Shown here: one piece after another, positions 51,125 to 60,279 of the stretch | Layout: each line of letters opens with the position of its first letter | Position numbering within the stretch: position 1 is the stretch's first letter | NCBI GenBank assembly: GCA_964215955.1 | Contig: CAXPDR010000018.1 | Location: 1 to 64,000 of the forward strand | DNA: 64,000 nt | Direction of reading: 5' to 3' | DNA from: GCA-2706205 sp964215955 | GTDB lineage: Bacteria; Bdellovibrionota; Bacteriovoracia; Bacteriovoracales; Bacteriovoracaceae | Notes under the pieces: model-generated | Databases searched by the model: none | What the model saw: the letters and a program-made list of their open reading frames with translations, nothing else | Told to the model about the DNA's origin: nothing | Translations under genes and position numbers: made by a program

Positions 51125-51742
51125 TTACACCAACCTACTTAGTAATTTTTCTAACGCTGCTTTTTCGATTACTAAGTTTTCGAATTTAACAGCTTCATAA
51201 ACACTGAATCCCTCAACGGCCATAGCTTTAGCATTTCTAATGTTCTTAGTTGCTAATAAAGCTTTTGAGTCTTTACTATCAGTAACTACTAGCCCTGGAA
51301 GTAAATTTTTGTCATTTAGTGCTTTAAACATTTCTTTTGTCTTACCAGTTGATTCAATTGAATCTACAACTGTAAGCTTTCCTGCCTGATACTTGTCAGC
51401 AATGATTGATTGAACAGCTTTTAACATCATTTTCTTGTTAACTTTCTGATCATAATCTCTAGGAGTCGGTCCGAAAACCGTACCACCACCAACCATTAGT
51501 GGTGATCTAGAAGAACCTTGTCTAGCTCTACCAGTTCCTTTTTGCTTAAAGGGTTTTGCTCCCCCACCTGAAACTTTTGCTCTATTCTTAGTGCAAGCAT
51601 TACCTTGTCTTCTTCCAGCCAGCGTAGCCTTAACTACTTGGTGTACTGAAGATACACTAATTGTTTCAGCATCAAGATTTACATCTGTATTCAGACTTCC
51701 GGCTTTTTCAAATTTTGAATTTAATACTGTAATTTCAGCCAT
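51125..51742 (-). CDS. rplD: 50S ribosomal protein L4
   Basis: 205 residues with the tunnel loop KPFKQKGTGRARQGSSRSPL and GTVFGPTPRDYDQKVNKKM. In E. coli L4 also autoregulates the S10 operon through its leader; whether that holds here is not shown, but a hairpin is present upstream of rplC. Confidence 0.97.
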   Translation of the reverse strand: MAEITVLNSKFEKAGSLNTDVNLDAETISVSSVHQVVKATLAGRRQGNACTKNRAKVSGGGAKPFKQKGTGRARQGSSRSPLMVGGGTVFGPTPRDYDQKVNKKMMLKAVQSIIADKYQAGKLTVVDSIESTGKTKEMFKALNDKNLLPGLVVTDSKDSKALLATKNIRNAKAMAVEGFSVYEAVKFENLVIEKAALEKLLSRLV

Positions 51743-51754
51743 TTGATACCTCTA

Positions 51755-52405
51755 TTATTTCTTAAGCGCTTTTGCGATTTTAACAAAACCATTCTTAGCG
51801 CCAGGGACAGATCCCCTTATTAACATATAACCTTGTTCTTGATTTAACTCTACAACTTCTAAATTTTGAACAGTCTTCTTATCAACACCCATGTGACCTG
51901 GCATCTTTTTCTCTTTAAAAACTCTACCTGGCTTATCACATTGACCGATTGATCCACCTTTTCTCTTGTATTTGTGACCATGAGAATTTGGACTACCACC
52001 AAAGTTGTACCTCTTCATTACCCCAGCAAAACCTTTACCTTTAGATGTACCAGTTACATCGATCATAGTATTTGCAGCGAAACCAGCAACATCAACTTCT
52101 TTACCTAAGTTTTCAGCAGATACATCATCAGCTTTAACTTCAGCAAATCTAGCGAATGCTTTATCAACACCAGCTTTCTTTAAATGACCTTTAACAGGAG
52201 TAGTTACAAGCTTTTCTCTTTTTTCATAATAAGCTACTTGATATGCATCATAGCCATCAGTTTCTTTAGTTTTAACTTGTGAAATAACATTTGGGATTAG
52301 TTTAACGACAGTTACTGGAACGTGCTTTCCAGACTCATCAAAGATTCTTGTCATTCCTGCTTTCTGACCATAGATAGCCGGAAGACTTACCATATTTTCT
52401 GACAT
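51755..52405 (-). CDS. rplC: 50S ribosomal protein L3
   Basis: 216 residues with IYGQKAGMTRIFDESGKHV, GTSKGKGFAGVMKRYNFGG and GHMGVDKKTVQNLEVV. A GGAGG ribosome-binding site precedes the ATG; a compact hairpin sits just before it. Confidence 0.98.
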   Translation of the reverse strand: MSENMVSLPAIYGQKAGMTRIFDESGKHVPVTVVKLIPNVISQVKTKETDGYDAYQVAYYEKREKLVTTPVKGHLKKAGVDKAFARFAEVKADDVSAENLGKEVDVAGFAANTMIDVTGTSKGKGFAGVMKRYNFGGSPNSHGHKYKRKGGSIGQCDKPGRVFKEKKMPGHMGVDKKTVQNLEVVELNQEQGYMLIRGSVPGAKNGFVKIAKALKK

Positions 52406-52417
52406 TTTTCCTCCACA

Positions 52418-52440
52418 GCATCACCCCATTCTGGGGATGC
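52418..52440 (-). promoter_or_regulatory. hairpin in the rplC leader
   Basis: On the minus strand GCAT-CCCCA-GAA-TGGGG-(TG)-ATGC forms a stem with a two-base bulge and a 3-nt loop, ending 4 nt before the GGAGG of rplC. Its place in an unusually long 80-nt gap between rpsJ and rplC suggests a translational control site. Confidence 0.5.
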
Positions 52441-52485
52441 GTTCGCGGTTAATAATTTCGAAACAAAAATTGTTTGCTTCTTATA

Positions 52486-52794
52486 CTAGTATTTAATCTC
52501 TACGTCAACACCAGCTGATAAGTCTAATTTCATAAGACTATCCACTGTTTGTTTCGTTGGGTCGATAATATCGACAAGTCTTTTGTGAGTTCTCATTTCG
52601 AACTGCTCTCTAGACTTTTTGTTTACGTGTGGTGATCTAAGAACTGTGTATCTATTAACTTCTGTAGGAAGTGGAATAGGTCCAGCAACTCTAGCACCAG
52701 TATTTTTAGCAGTTTGTACAATTTCTTGCACAGATGCATCAAGTACATTGAAATCATAAGCTCTAAGCTTAATTCTTAATTTATTAGCTTCCAT
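52486..52794 (-). CDS. rpsJ: 30S ribosomal protein S10
   Basis: 102 residues with KLRIKLRAYDFNVLDASV, GPIPLPTEVNRYTVLRSPHV and REQFEMRTHKRLVDI. Also NusE in antitermination. First gene of the S10 block; fusA, not tuf, lies upstream. Confidence 0.98.
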   Translation of the reverse strand: MEANKLRIKLRAYDFNVLDASVQEIVQTAKNTGARVAGPIPLPTEVNRYTVLRSPHVNKKSREQFEMRTHKRLVDIIDPTKQTVDSLMKLDLSAGVDVEIKY

Positions 52795-52823
52795 TATTTC
52801 TCCACATTTTAAAAATGATGTAT

Positions 52824-52852
52824 TAATTATTTGATGGCCGAATATTTGTCAA
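52824..52852 (-). promoter_or_regulatory. probable promoter of the S10 operon
   Basis: On the minus strand a perfect TTGACA (52847-52852) is followed 17 nt later by the weak TAATTA (52824-52829) in a TA-rich stretch with other possible -10 boxes. It lies in the 105-nt gap between fusA and rpsJ. Confidence 0.5.
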
Positions 52853-52899
52853 GTTATTTTGTTTTTAAATCATGCAAAAACTAAAAAAACCTTTATAAA

Positions 52900-54975
52900 T
52901 TATATAAAAATACCTCTTTTCTCTAAAACTTCTTTAGCAAGTCTATGTTCCATTTTTTCGTATTGTTTAAAAGTCATAGAAAAACTGGCCCTTCCCTGTG
53001 TTCTTGAGCGTAAGTCAGTACTGTAACCAAACATTTGAGCTAGAGGAACTTCAGCATTAACAATTTCTTTATTTCCCTTTGGATTCATAGAAAGTATTCT
53101 TCCTCGTCGTGTATTTAAATCTGAAATTACATCCCCTGCACTCTCTTGAGGCGCCAAAACCTCAAGCGTCATACTTGGTTCCATCAGGCATAACCCAGCA
53201 GCCCGACATGCATCCTTAAAGGCCATTGACGCGGCAATAGTATAAGCCACCTCATTAGATTCAAGCTCATTATATTTCATATCTTTTAGAGTTACCTTAA
53301 TCCCAATTAGTGGATATCCCGCCATAGCACCAGCTGGAACAGAGTCCATAACCCCTTGCTCTATGGCCTTAAAAAATTCTTTTGGAATTTCTCTTGAAGA
53401 GAACTTCGGCTCAAAAATAACCGTTTGCTCTTCAATAGGCTCAACATCTAAAGTTAACTCTCCATATTGAACTTTTCCGTTAATTTCATTTCTATATTCT
53501 TTTGAAGCCGATCCCATTGCCTCTATACTTTCCCTATAAGAAACCTGCGGTGACCCAACATTTACTCCAACCTTAAATTCTCTTTCGAGTCGATCAACTA
53601 TGATTTCAAGGTGCAACTCGCCCATACCGTAAATAAGTAATTGCCCAGTCTCTTTATTATGCATGTATTTAAATGATGGATCTTCAACTTTAAGTTGCTC
53701 CAGCGTTTTCGATAACTTATCTTCATCTGCTGATGTTTTTGGCTCTATAGCAATCGAGATAACTGTTTCAGGAAACTCCATAAGATCATAAATTATAGGT
53801 TTATTTGTTGCACATAAAGTCTGTCCAGTTGTAGTGAATTTTAGCCCTGTAAAAGCGACAATATCTCCAGCCTTGGCTTCTTGTAGCTCTTCTCTTTTGT
53901 TTGCATGCATTTGAAGTATTTTTCCAATTCTTTCTTTTTTATCTGAAAGTGGATTATAAATTTGAGCTCCAGCCTTAACTTCGCCAGAGTAAATTCTAAA
54001 AAATGTTAACTGCCCAACAAATGGATCTGTCGCAATTTTAAAAGCCAATCCTGAAAATGCTTCAGAAGTATTTGGCTCCCTACTGGTTTCTTTATCGGTG
54101 TTTTTAACCTCATGTCCCTTTGTAGCACCTATGTCAACTGGTGATGGAAGATAATCTATAACTGCATCCAATAAGGGCTGAACACCTTTATTCTTAAAAG
54201 CAGTACCACAAAAAACCGGAATAAATCCTTCATGAATAACTGCGTGGCGAATCGCCTTTTTAAGCATCTCAAGAGTAACTTCTTCCCCTCCAAGATAAGC
54301 TTCAGCAAGATCTTCATCAAAATCTGCAACGCTTTCTATTAATTCCTCACGATACATTCCAGCTTCTTCAGCCTCCGATGCATCTAGATCGAGAAGTTCA
54401 AACTTTGCTCCTAAGTCTTCATCCTTCCAGGTATATTTTTTCATTTGAACTAGATCAATAACCCCTTGAAACTCTTCCTCGGCACCAATTGGAAGCTGAG
54501 CTGCAGCAGCATTCTTCCCAAGCTTCTCCTTAATTTCCGACACGACATTTTGAAAGTCTGCACCAACTCTATCCATCTTATTAACAAATGCAATTCTTGG
54601 CACATTATACTTATCAGCCTGCCCCCAAACAGTTTCAGACTGAGGCTCAACTCCACCTACCGCGCAAAACACGCCAACAGCGCCATCCAAAACCCTAAGA
54701 GATCTTTCAACTTCAATAGTAAAGTCTACATGGCCAGGAGTATCAATGATGTTTATTTTTTTATTATTCCACTTACATGTAGTAGCAGCAGAAGTTATTG
54801 TAATACCTCTTTCCTGCTCTTGAACCATCCAATCCATAGTTGCAGTCCCATCATGAACCTCACCAATTTTATAATTTACTCCCGTATAATACAAAATTCT
54901 TTCAGTAGTCGTGGTCTTACCAGCATCGATATGGGCCATAATCCCAATATTTCGTAGATCTTCTAGATTTTTCAT
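52900..54975 (-). CDS. fusA: elongation factor G
   Basis: 691-residue translocase GTPase. G1 AHIDAGKTTTTERILYYTG, G3 DTPGHVDFTIEVERSL and G4 NKMDRVGADF are intact, and domain IV has YRNEINGKVQYGELTLDVEP (written near residue 500). Full length. rpsG, its usual upstream partner, is 6.3 kb away across the Dlt-like block, so fusA must have its own promoter. Confidence 0.97.
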   Translation of the reverse strand: MKNLEDLRNIGIMAHIDAGKTTTTERILYYTGVNYKIGEVHDGTATMDWMVQEQERGITITSAATTCKWNNKKINIIDTPGHVDFTIEVERSLRVLDGAVGVFCAVGGVEPQSETVWGQADKYNVPRIAFVNKMDRVGADFQNVVSEIKEKLGKNAAAAQLPIGAEEEFQGVIDLVQMKKYTWKDEDLGAKFELLDLDASEAEEAGMYREELIESVADFDEDLAEAYLGGEEVTLEMLKKAIRHAVIHEGFIPVFCGTAFKNKGVQPLLDAVIDYLPSPVDIGATKGHEVKNTDKETSREPNTSEAFSGLAFKIATDPFVGQLTFFRIYSGEVKAGAQIYNPLSDKKERIGKILQMHANKREELQEAKAGDIVAFTGLKFTTTGQTLCATNKPIIYDLMEFPETVISIAIEPKTSADEDKLSKTLEQLKVEDPSFKYMHNKETGQLLIYGMGELHLEIIVDRLEREFKVGVNVGSPQVSYRESIEAMGSASKEYRNEINGKVQYGELTLDVEPIEEQTVIFEPKFSSREIPKEFFKAIEQGVMDSVPAGAMAGYPLIGIKVTLKDMKYNELESNEVAYTIAASMAFKDACRAAGLCLMEPSMTLEVLAPQESAGDVISDLNTRRGRILSMNPKGNKEIVNAEVPLAQMFGYSTDLRSRTQGRASFSMTFKQYEKMEHRLAKEVLEKRGIFI

Positions 54976-55051
54976 AAACTCTCTAAACCAGTTACATGTT
55001 AATTGTTACTAATACTTAACCGATTTTAAGAATAATGTCATTTAATTTGAT

Positions 55052-55507
55052 TTAGAGTGATATAAGATAAATATTTTCTATAGGATAATGCTGAATATCT
55101 CGCTTGATTTCATTTCCTCTAACAATATGCAAGTAATCATAGTGTAAATCAGGATTTGTTATTCCATCTATTATTTTTTTACAATCCTCTTCTGTTCCCA
55201 AAAAAATTTTAGCTACTTTAACAAATTCGTTTTCGGATTTATCCATTCCAACAACAAATTTATAGAAATCTCCTCTTTTTGGATTGATATAACCAACAGG
55301 CTCATTATCAACCGACACCATAACGACATACAAATCATTTAAATATTTATCTATTCTTTTAGCCTCAAAGCTTACTCTATCTCTTGAAACTAAATTATTC
55401 AAAACCTTTACACCATACGGACTAGCATCAGGCGAGGAAATAAAAGCGAAACAATAATTCACTGAAAAAGATATAAAGATAGATATCAAAAAAATAAAAT
55501 TTCTCAA
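55052..55507 (-). CDS. small secreted protein of unknown function
   Basis: About 151 residues from the TTG at 55507, which is preceded by GGAGGG at 5 nt and opens directly into a signal peptide; an in-frame ATG at 55525 and one at 55537 are alternatives. The mature part is mixed alpha/beta with a VMVSVDNEPVGYINPKRGDF segment and a pair of Cys. No family recognised. It sits between fusA and the decarboxylase on the same strand. Confidence 0.6.
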   Translation of the reverse strand: MRNFIFLISIFISFSVNYCFAFISSPDASPYGVKVLNNLVSRDRVSFEAKRIDKYLNDLYVVMVSVDNEPVGYINPKRGDFYKFVVGMDKSENEFVKVAKIFLGTEEDCKKIIDGITNPDLHYDYLHIVRGNEIKRDIQHYPIENIYLISL

Positions 55508-55615
55508 AATTTCCCTCCGCTCCATACAGGATCTCACAGAATGGAGTTATAATTTAGTGAACTAGAAAAGATTTCAAGTACTGTAAAAAGATTAAACAAT
55601 AATTACTCACAGGTC

Positions 55616-57022
55616 CTAGCTATCAGCCAATATAATTAAATCATCAATGAACCGGTCTAGATGTATTTCTTCTGTCCTAGAATTTGTAAGTACATATCTA
55701 AAATATGTAGTCCCATCTTTTTCTCTTGAGAAATTAACCAAATACTTACCTTGTTTCACTAACTTAAACCTTAAATCCAAATTAAATTGATTAATTTCCA
55801 AAGATTCATTTTTTGGCTTAATTTGAAAACAAATATTTAAAAACTCTGGCTTAAACAGAACTTGGAACCTATCACTACTTGTAAGCTTCTCTTTTAAATA
55901 CTGAGCTTTTCGATACTGTCCATCAACGAAATCAGTTAAGCCTTGAAGTCCACGGGATCTCCACATAAGCCAAAATTTTAAAGCATCTACTTTACGTCCA
56001 CACTGCAGACTTGCCTTACCTGTATCAAAGTCAGCATTTTCATAATGATGAAATAGATATTCACTTCCCCCGCCACTATTTGCTGCTAAAATTGCTCCCT
56101 CTCTCTTTGTTAGCAAAAAAGAGGTGATAATTCCGGTCCCTAATACTTTGTGTGCATCGAAAGTAAACGAATCGGCTTGTTTTGCAATCAAAAGTTTCTC
56201 TCTTAAAATATTTGAAAAAAGGGCTGCACCACCCCAAGCACCATCAATATGATGCCAAATATTATATTTTTCTGCTATTTTTTGATTTTCTTCGAGAGGA
56301 TCAAATGCTCCTTTAACTGTAGTACCAAATGTTGATGCAATCATAAGAGGATATTTTCCTTCATCTTTAACGATCTTAATTTGGTTTTCAAGGTCTTCAG
56401 GAATCATTTTTCCGTTTGAATCAGCTTTAATTAAAATTAAATTATCTAAACCAATTCCCATAAGCATTACAGCTTTTTTAAAACTATAATGTGCTTCTTC
56501 AGAAACAAAAACACAAAGATCTAGGCCTTGATTTCCCTTAAACTTAGCCTCTGAGATATGACTATTTCTGGCACAATGAAGAGCTAAAAGATTAGCATTA
56601 CTTCCACCAGTTAACATAATTCCTCCACCCTCTTCATAGCCAAGGATAGAATTGATTTCATGAATTAACTTCGACTCAAGTAGACTTGCTACTGGAGCTA
56701 CTTCATATGTAGCCATCGTAGTATTCGTTACAAATGAAATCAACTCACCAAGCAAAGATTCAAAGTTTGCACCTGCCTGAAGCTGGTTGTTAAACTGTGG
56801 GTGAGTTGTCCTAACACTGTATTTCAAGTATTGCTCGATATCTTTTAAGAGATCAAGCATTTCTACCCCTTCGTTATTTAACTTTAAATCAATCAGTGAC
56901 TGAAGCTCTGCTCCACTTTTATAATTCACTACCGGAGTCGTAGGATCACTATTTTCTTCAAAGTAAGTCTTAAGAATTTCTGTAACCTTATTCCAGGTCT
57001 CAATATTTTCATTAAAAAGCAT
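55616..57022 (-). CDS. PLP-dependent group II amino acid decarboxylase
   Basis: 468 residues of the glutamate/aspartate/aromatic decarboxylase family. It has MLTGGSNANLLALHCARN, SEEAHYSFKKAVMLMGIG, HIDGAWGGAALFSN with the PLP Asp, and FTFDAHKVLGTGI whose Lys should bind PLP. Aspartate, glutamate, diaminobutyrate and cysteine sulfinate are all possible substrates; beta-alanine or GABA would be products in the first two cases. It is divergent from the Dlt-like operon by 110 nt, which hints at a link. Confidence 0.85.
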   Translation of the reverse strand: MLFNENIETWNKVTEILKTYFEENSDPTTPVVNYKSGAELQSLIDLKLNNEGVEMLDLLKDIEQYLKYSVRTTHPQFNNQLQAGANFESLLGELISFVTNTTMATYEVAPVASLLESKLIHEINSILGYEEGGGIMLTGGSNANLLALHCARNSHISEAKFKGNQGLDLCVFVSEEAHYSFKKAVMLMGIGLDNLILIKADSNGKMIPEDLENQIKIVKDEGKYPLMIASTFGTTVKGAFDPLEENQKIAEKYNIWHHIDGAWGGAALFSNILREKLLIAKQADSFTFDAHKVLGTGIITSFLLTKREGAILAANSGGGSEYLFHHYENADFDTGKASLQCGRKVDALKFWLMWRSRGLQGLTDFVDGQYRKAQYLKEKLTSSDRFQVLFKPEFLNICFQIKPKNESLEINQFNLDLRFKLVKQGKYLVNFSREKDGTTYFRYVLTNSRTEEIHLDRFIDDLIILADS

Positions 57023-57132
57023 AGTACTTCACTTTTTCCATTAAATTAGCTTGGCTATTATCACCTTTCCTGAGCACTAAATCAAAAGAAATTATGTTTG
57101 ATAAAATGACCTCTTTAAAGTAATTTTTTATA

Positions 57133-58578
57133 ATGGAAATTCAAAAACTTATTAGAACTAGAATCTTTGATAAATCTTTTAACCTTTATAATACTAAGGG
57201 TGAAAAATATAGCGAAAATCAATTTAGAGAAGAATATATTACCCTAAAAAACTATTTACTCCAAAACTTAAAAAGAGATAATGCAATAGGAATCAAATTA
57301 GAAAAAAACCCTAGATACCTAATGACTATGCTTGCTTGTATGGAAACAGGGATTCCTTATGTTCCAATGCGGGCAAATTATCCAGACTCAAGAGTTGAAC
57401 AAATTAAAAATGAAGCTGGCTTTAAAGTACTTCTAACCGAAGAAAAACTAGATGAGATTTTAAAAGAAAGAGATTTAAAGGAATCAACTCCTCTTAAACA
57501 CGATAAACACGATACGTTATACACGATTTGTACCTCTGGAAGTACGGGAAAGCCCAAGGCAGTAGTTGTTTCAAGAACATCAATTAACGATTTTTGGGAT
57601 TGGTGTAATGAATACTTTGAAAAAGTAAGTGGAGATAGTAACTTGTTACAGGTTGCAGATTTTACCTTTGATATTTCTTTAATTGATGTTGGATTGTTTT
57701 TACATAAGGGATGCTCAGTTCATTTTTCAAACTTCACTGGAAATATCTTCACTTTAGCACTAGAAATAGAACAGAAGAGGATTAACTTCTTAAATACTGT
57801 TGTGAATAATTTCAATATGCTTTTAGAAGAATCTGTACGGACCAGAGCTAATTATTCAAGTCTTACCTCGGTAGTAATGGGTGGAGCAAGATTTACGACA
57901 GGCCTTTATAATAAGTGTGTTGAGCACTTTTCTCATGTCGAAGTTAATAACTTATATGGGGTGACCGAAGTCCCTGTTTATTCCCATGCTAAAAGGATGA
58001 ACTTTAATGATACTGACCTTGATAATAATAATATTTCTGTCGGTAAAACTTTAGGAACAACAACTGGAATAATTGTTAAAGATGGTAAAAAAGTAACTCT
58101 AGGAGACAAAGGGGAACTGCTTTTAGGCGGCGGTCAATTAATGAAGAGATATGCCAACAATCCAGAAATGACAAAAGAAGTCCTCATCGAATTTGAAGGG
58201 GCAACTTATTATCGAACTGGAGATATCAGCTACCAAAATGCTTCAGGAGAATTTTTTATAGTTGGGAGAATGGACGATACCATCAAGTATAGAGGTTATC
58301 GGATTAATCTTTTAGATATCGACTCATATATCTTAACTCAGCCATACGTTGAAAATGCTGTAACATTTGCCATCCCAAATGAACTAACTCAAAATACAAC
58401 GATTTGCTATCTAAAGCTAAAAGAAGAAAGACAACTTAAAGAAATTAAAAAAGACTTAGGGAAAATTCTTCTCGAATACCAAATTCCTGAAAAAATTATT
58501 CTAGTCGATAGCTTTCCTTTAAACGATAATGGAAAGATCTGTAAGAAAACCCTTAAAAGTTATCATTTAGAGGAATAA
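57133..58578 (+). CDS. DltA-like amino-acid adenylating ligase
   Basis: 481 residues of the ANL superfamily. Core motifs: TICTSGSTGKPKAVVV, NNLYGVTEVPV, YYRTGDISY, GRMDDTIKYRGYRI and C-terminal LNDNGKICKKTL with the catalytic Lys. Length and start resemble DltA, which loads D-alanine on a carrier protein, but YGVTEVPV differs from the usual YGPTEATV, so substrate may not be D-alanine. It starts a four-gene plus-strand operon and is 2 nt from the carrier gene. No strong ribosome-binding site is visible. Confidence 0.82.
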   Translation: MEIQKLIRTRIFDKSFNLYNTKGEKYSENQFREEYITLKNYLLQNLKRDNAIGIKLEKNPRYLMTMLACMETGIPYVPMRANYPDSRVEQIKNEAGFKVLLTEEKLDEILKERDLKESTPLKHDKHDTLYTICTSGSTGKPKAVVVSRTSINDFWDWCNEYFEKVSGDSNLLQVADFTFDISLIDVGLFLHKGCSVHFSNFTGNIFTLALEIEQKRINFLNTVVNNFNMLLEESVRTRANYSSLTSVVMGGARFTTGLYNKCVEHFSHVEVNNLYGVTEVPVYSHAKRMNFNDTDLDNNNISVGKTLGTTTGIIVKDGKKVTLGDKGELLLGGGQLMKRYANNPEMTKEVLIEFEGATYYRTGDISYQNASGEFFIVGRMDDTIKYRGYRINLLDIDSYILTQPYVENAVTFAIPNELTQNTTICYLKLKEERQLKEIKKDLGKILLEYQIPEKIILVDSFPLNDNGKICKKTLKSYHLEE

Positions 58579-58580
58579 CA

Positions 58581-58823
58581 ATGAGTACTGAAATTATTTT
58601 AAATCAAATTACTGAAATTTTAAAAAATACATTTGATGATCAAAACTTAAATATCCAAAGAGAGACAAGTGCAGAAGATATTGATGAATGGGATTCTCTT
58701 TCTCACATCGAATTAATTTCAAATATCGAAGGACATTTCAAAATAAGATTTGCCTTAGGTGAACTACAAGACCTTAAAAATGTTGGAGACATGATAGATT
58801 TAATATCAACTAAAATCTCATAA
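58581..58823 (+). CDS. acyl carrier protein (DltC-like role)
   Basis: 80 residues with DEWDSLSHIELISNIEGHF, where the Ser of DSL is the phosphopantetheine site. The DSLSHIELI form is like carriers in polysaccharide-decorating clusters rather than Gram-positive DltC. Its stop overlaps the start of the MBOAT gene by one base. Confidence 0.88.
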   Translation: MSTEIILNQITEILKNTFDDQNLNIQRETSAEDIDEWDSLSHIELISNIEGHFKIRFALGELQDLKNVGDMIDLISTKIS

Positions 58824-60277
58824 TGTTATTTAATTCATATATCTTTATTTTTGTCTTCCTTCCTGTGGTTTTTGCTGGATACTACCTGGTTGGAAGATTA
58901 AACAATGGAAATAATTTATCTAAATGGTGGCTAATTGCCTCTTCTCTGGTTTTTTATGGATACTGGGAAATATCATATCTACCACTAATTACCGGATCAA
59001 TTTTATTTAATTACCTTTTATCGGGTAAAATCTTTAATACAAATATCCACAAAGTTAAGAAGTCCTATTTTCTTCTAGGTATTTTATTCAACATAGGCTT
59101 ACTTGGATATTTCAAATACAAGAACTTCTTTATGGATAACCTTAACTGGGTCTTAGGTACTGAATATAACTTTGCTAAAGTCATGCTTCCACTAGGTATA
59201 AGCTTCTTTACTCTGCAACAAATCGCTTACCTTGTCGATGTATATGAAGGCTTAGCAAAAAAAGTCGCTTTTCATAAATATGCTTTGTTTGTGTCATTCT
59301 TTCCTCAGTTAATTGCAGGACCGATTGTTCATTACCAAAATGTAATGCCACAATTTGAAGATAAGGATAAAGCCAAGCTTATTCCAGATAATATTGCTCT
59401 TGGAATTTTCGTTTTTGTTATTGGTCTTGGAAAAAAAGTTTTACTAGCAGATACCTTTGCAGTTTGGGCAAATGAAGGTTTTAATGAAACTCAAGTATTT
59501 CATTTTTTTCATGCCTGGGGAACAAGTCTCTCATATTCAATGCAACTTTACTTCGACTTTAGCGGCTATTCAGATATGGCCATAGGTCTTGGAATGTTGT
59601 TTAACATAAAACTTCCAAAGAACTTTAATTCTCCATTCAAGGCTAGAAATATCATCGACTTTTGGACTAAATGGCATATAACCTTAAGCCAGTTTATAAC
59701 CACATATATCTTTACACCACTGCTAAGATCGATGCCAAAGTTCTCATTTACGAACTCAATGATTTCAATTTTCATTACAATGTGTATTGCAGGTCTATGG
59801 CATGGAGCCGCTTGGACCTTTGTTCTTTATGGTGCGCTTCACGGCTTAGTTATAGTGACCAACCACATAATGAAGAAGAAGAAAATAAAATTACCTAAAT
59901 GGTTAGCCATTTTTCTTACCTTTCAATTTATTAATATCGTTTTCACAATATTTAGAGCAGAAAAGCTTGAAACGGCTTTTGCCATTTTTAAGGGTATGTT
60001 TGGTCTTAGTTATTTCCAATTTCCAAAAGGAATAGTTTCTAGGGACCTTATAAAAAGTTGGGGGATTGAATTAGGACCTTATATGAATAATGATGAAAAT
60101 TTGAATTTAATATTGGTTCTAGTCTGTCTCTTTATTGTTTTCAAAAAGGAAAACTCCATGGCTCTTATGGATAATTTTAAACCAAATAGGCGCTTGGCCA
60201 TACAAATAAGTTTTATATTCGTACTTTGTTTACTGGGACTAAATCGAATGAGTGACTTTATTTACTTTAATTTTTAA
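58823..60277 (+). CDS. MBOAT-family O-acyltransferase (DltB/AlgI-like)
   Basis: 484 residues with about ten transmembrane helices. Typical of the family are LPLGISFFTLQQIAYLVDVY, FFPQLIAGPIVHYQ, FDFSGYSDMAIGLGMLF, and the active-site His in AGLWHGAAWTFVLYGALHG. It would pass an acyl or aminoacyl group from the carrier protein across the membrane. It is the third gene of the Dlt-like operon. Confidence 0.92.
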   Translation: MLFNSYIFIFVFLPVVFAGYYLVGRLNNGNNLSKWWLIASSLVFYGYWEISYLPLITGSILFNYLLSGKIFNTNIHKVKKSYFLLGILFNIGLLGYFKYKNFFMDNLNWVLGTEYNFAKVMLPLGISFFTLQQIAYLVDVYEGLAKKVAFHKYALFVSFFPQLIAGPIVHYQNVMPQFEDKDKAKLIPDNIALGIFVFVIGLGKKVLLADTFAVWANEGFNETQVFHFFHAWGTSLSYSMQLYFDFSGYSDMAIGLGMLFNIKLPKNFNSPFKARNIIDFWTKWHITLSQFITTYIFTPLLRSMPKFSFTNSMISIFITMCIAGLWHGAAWTFVLYGALHGLVIVTNHIMKKKKIKLPKWLAIFLTFQFINIVFTIFRAEKLETAFAIFKGMFGLSYFQFPKGIVSRDLIKSWGIELGPYMNNDENLNLILVLVCLFIVFKKENSMALMDNFKPNRRLAIQISFIFVLCLLGLNRMSDFIYFNF

Positions 60278-60279
60278 TT

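Noticed and set aside
54466..54957. Open frame of 163 codons opposite fusA
   Set aside because: It lies wholly inside fusA on the other strand, and its Ser/Asn/Ile-rich product resembles no protein.
38932..55000. Ribosomal block as laterally acquired
   Set aside because: Order and lengths are those of vertically inherited bacterial operons; the absence of rpsD and tuf is better explained by relocation.
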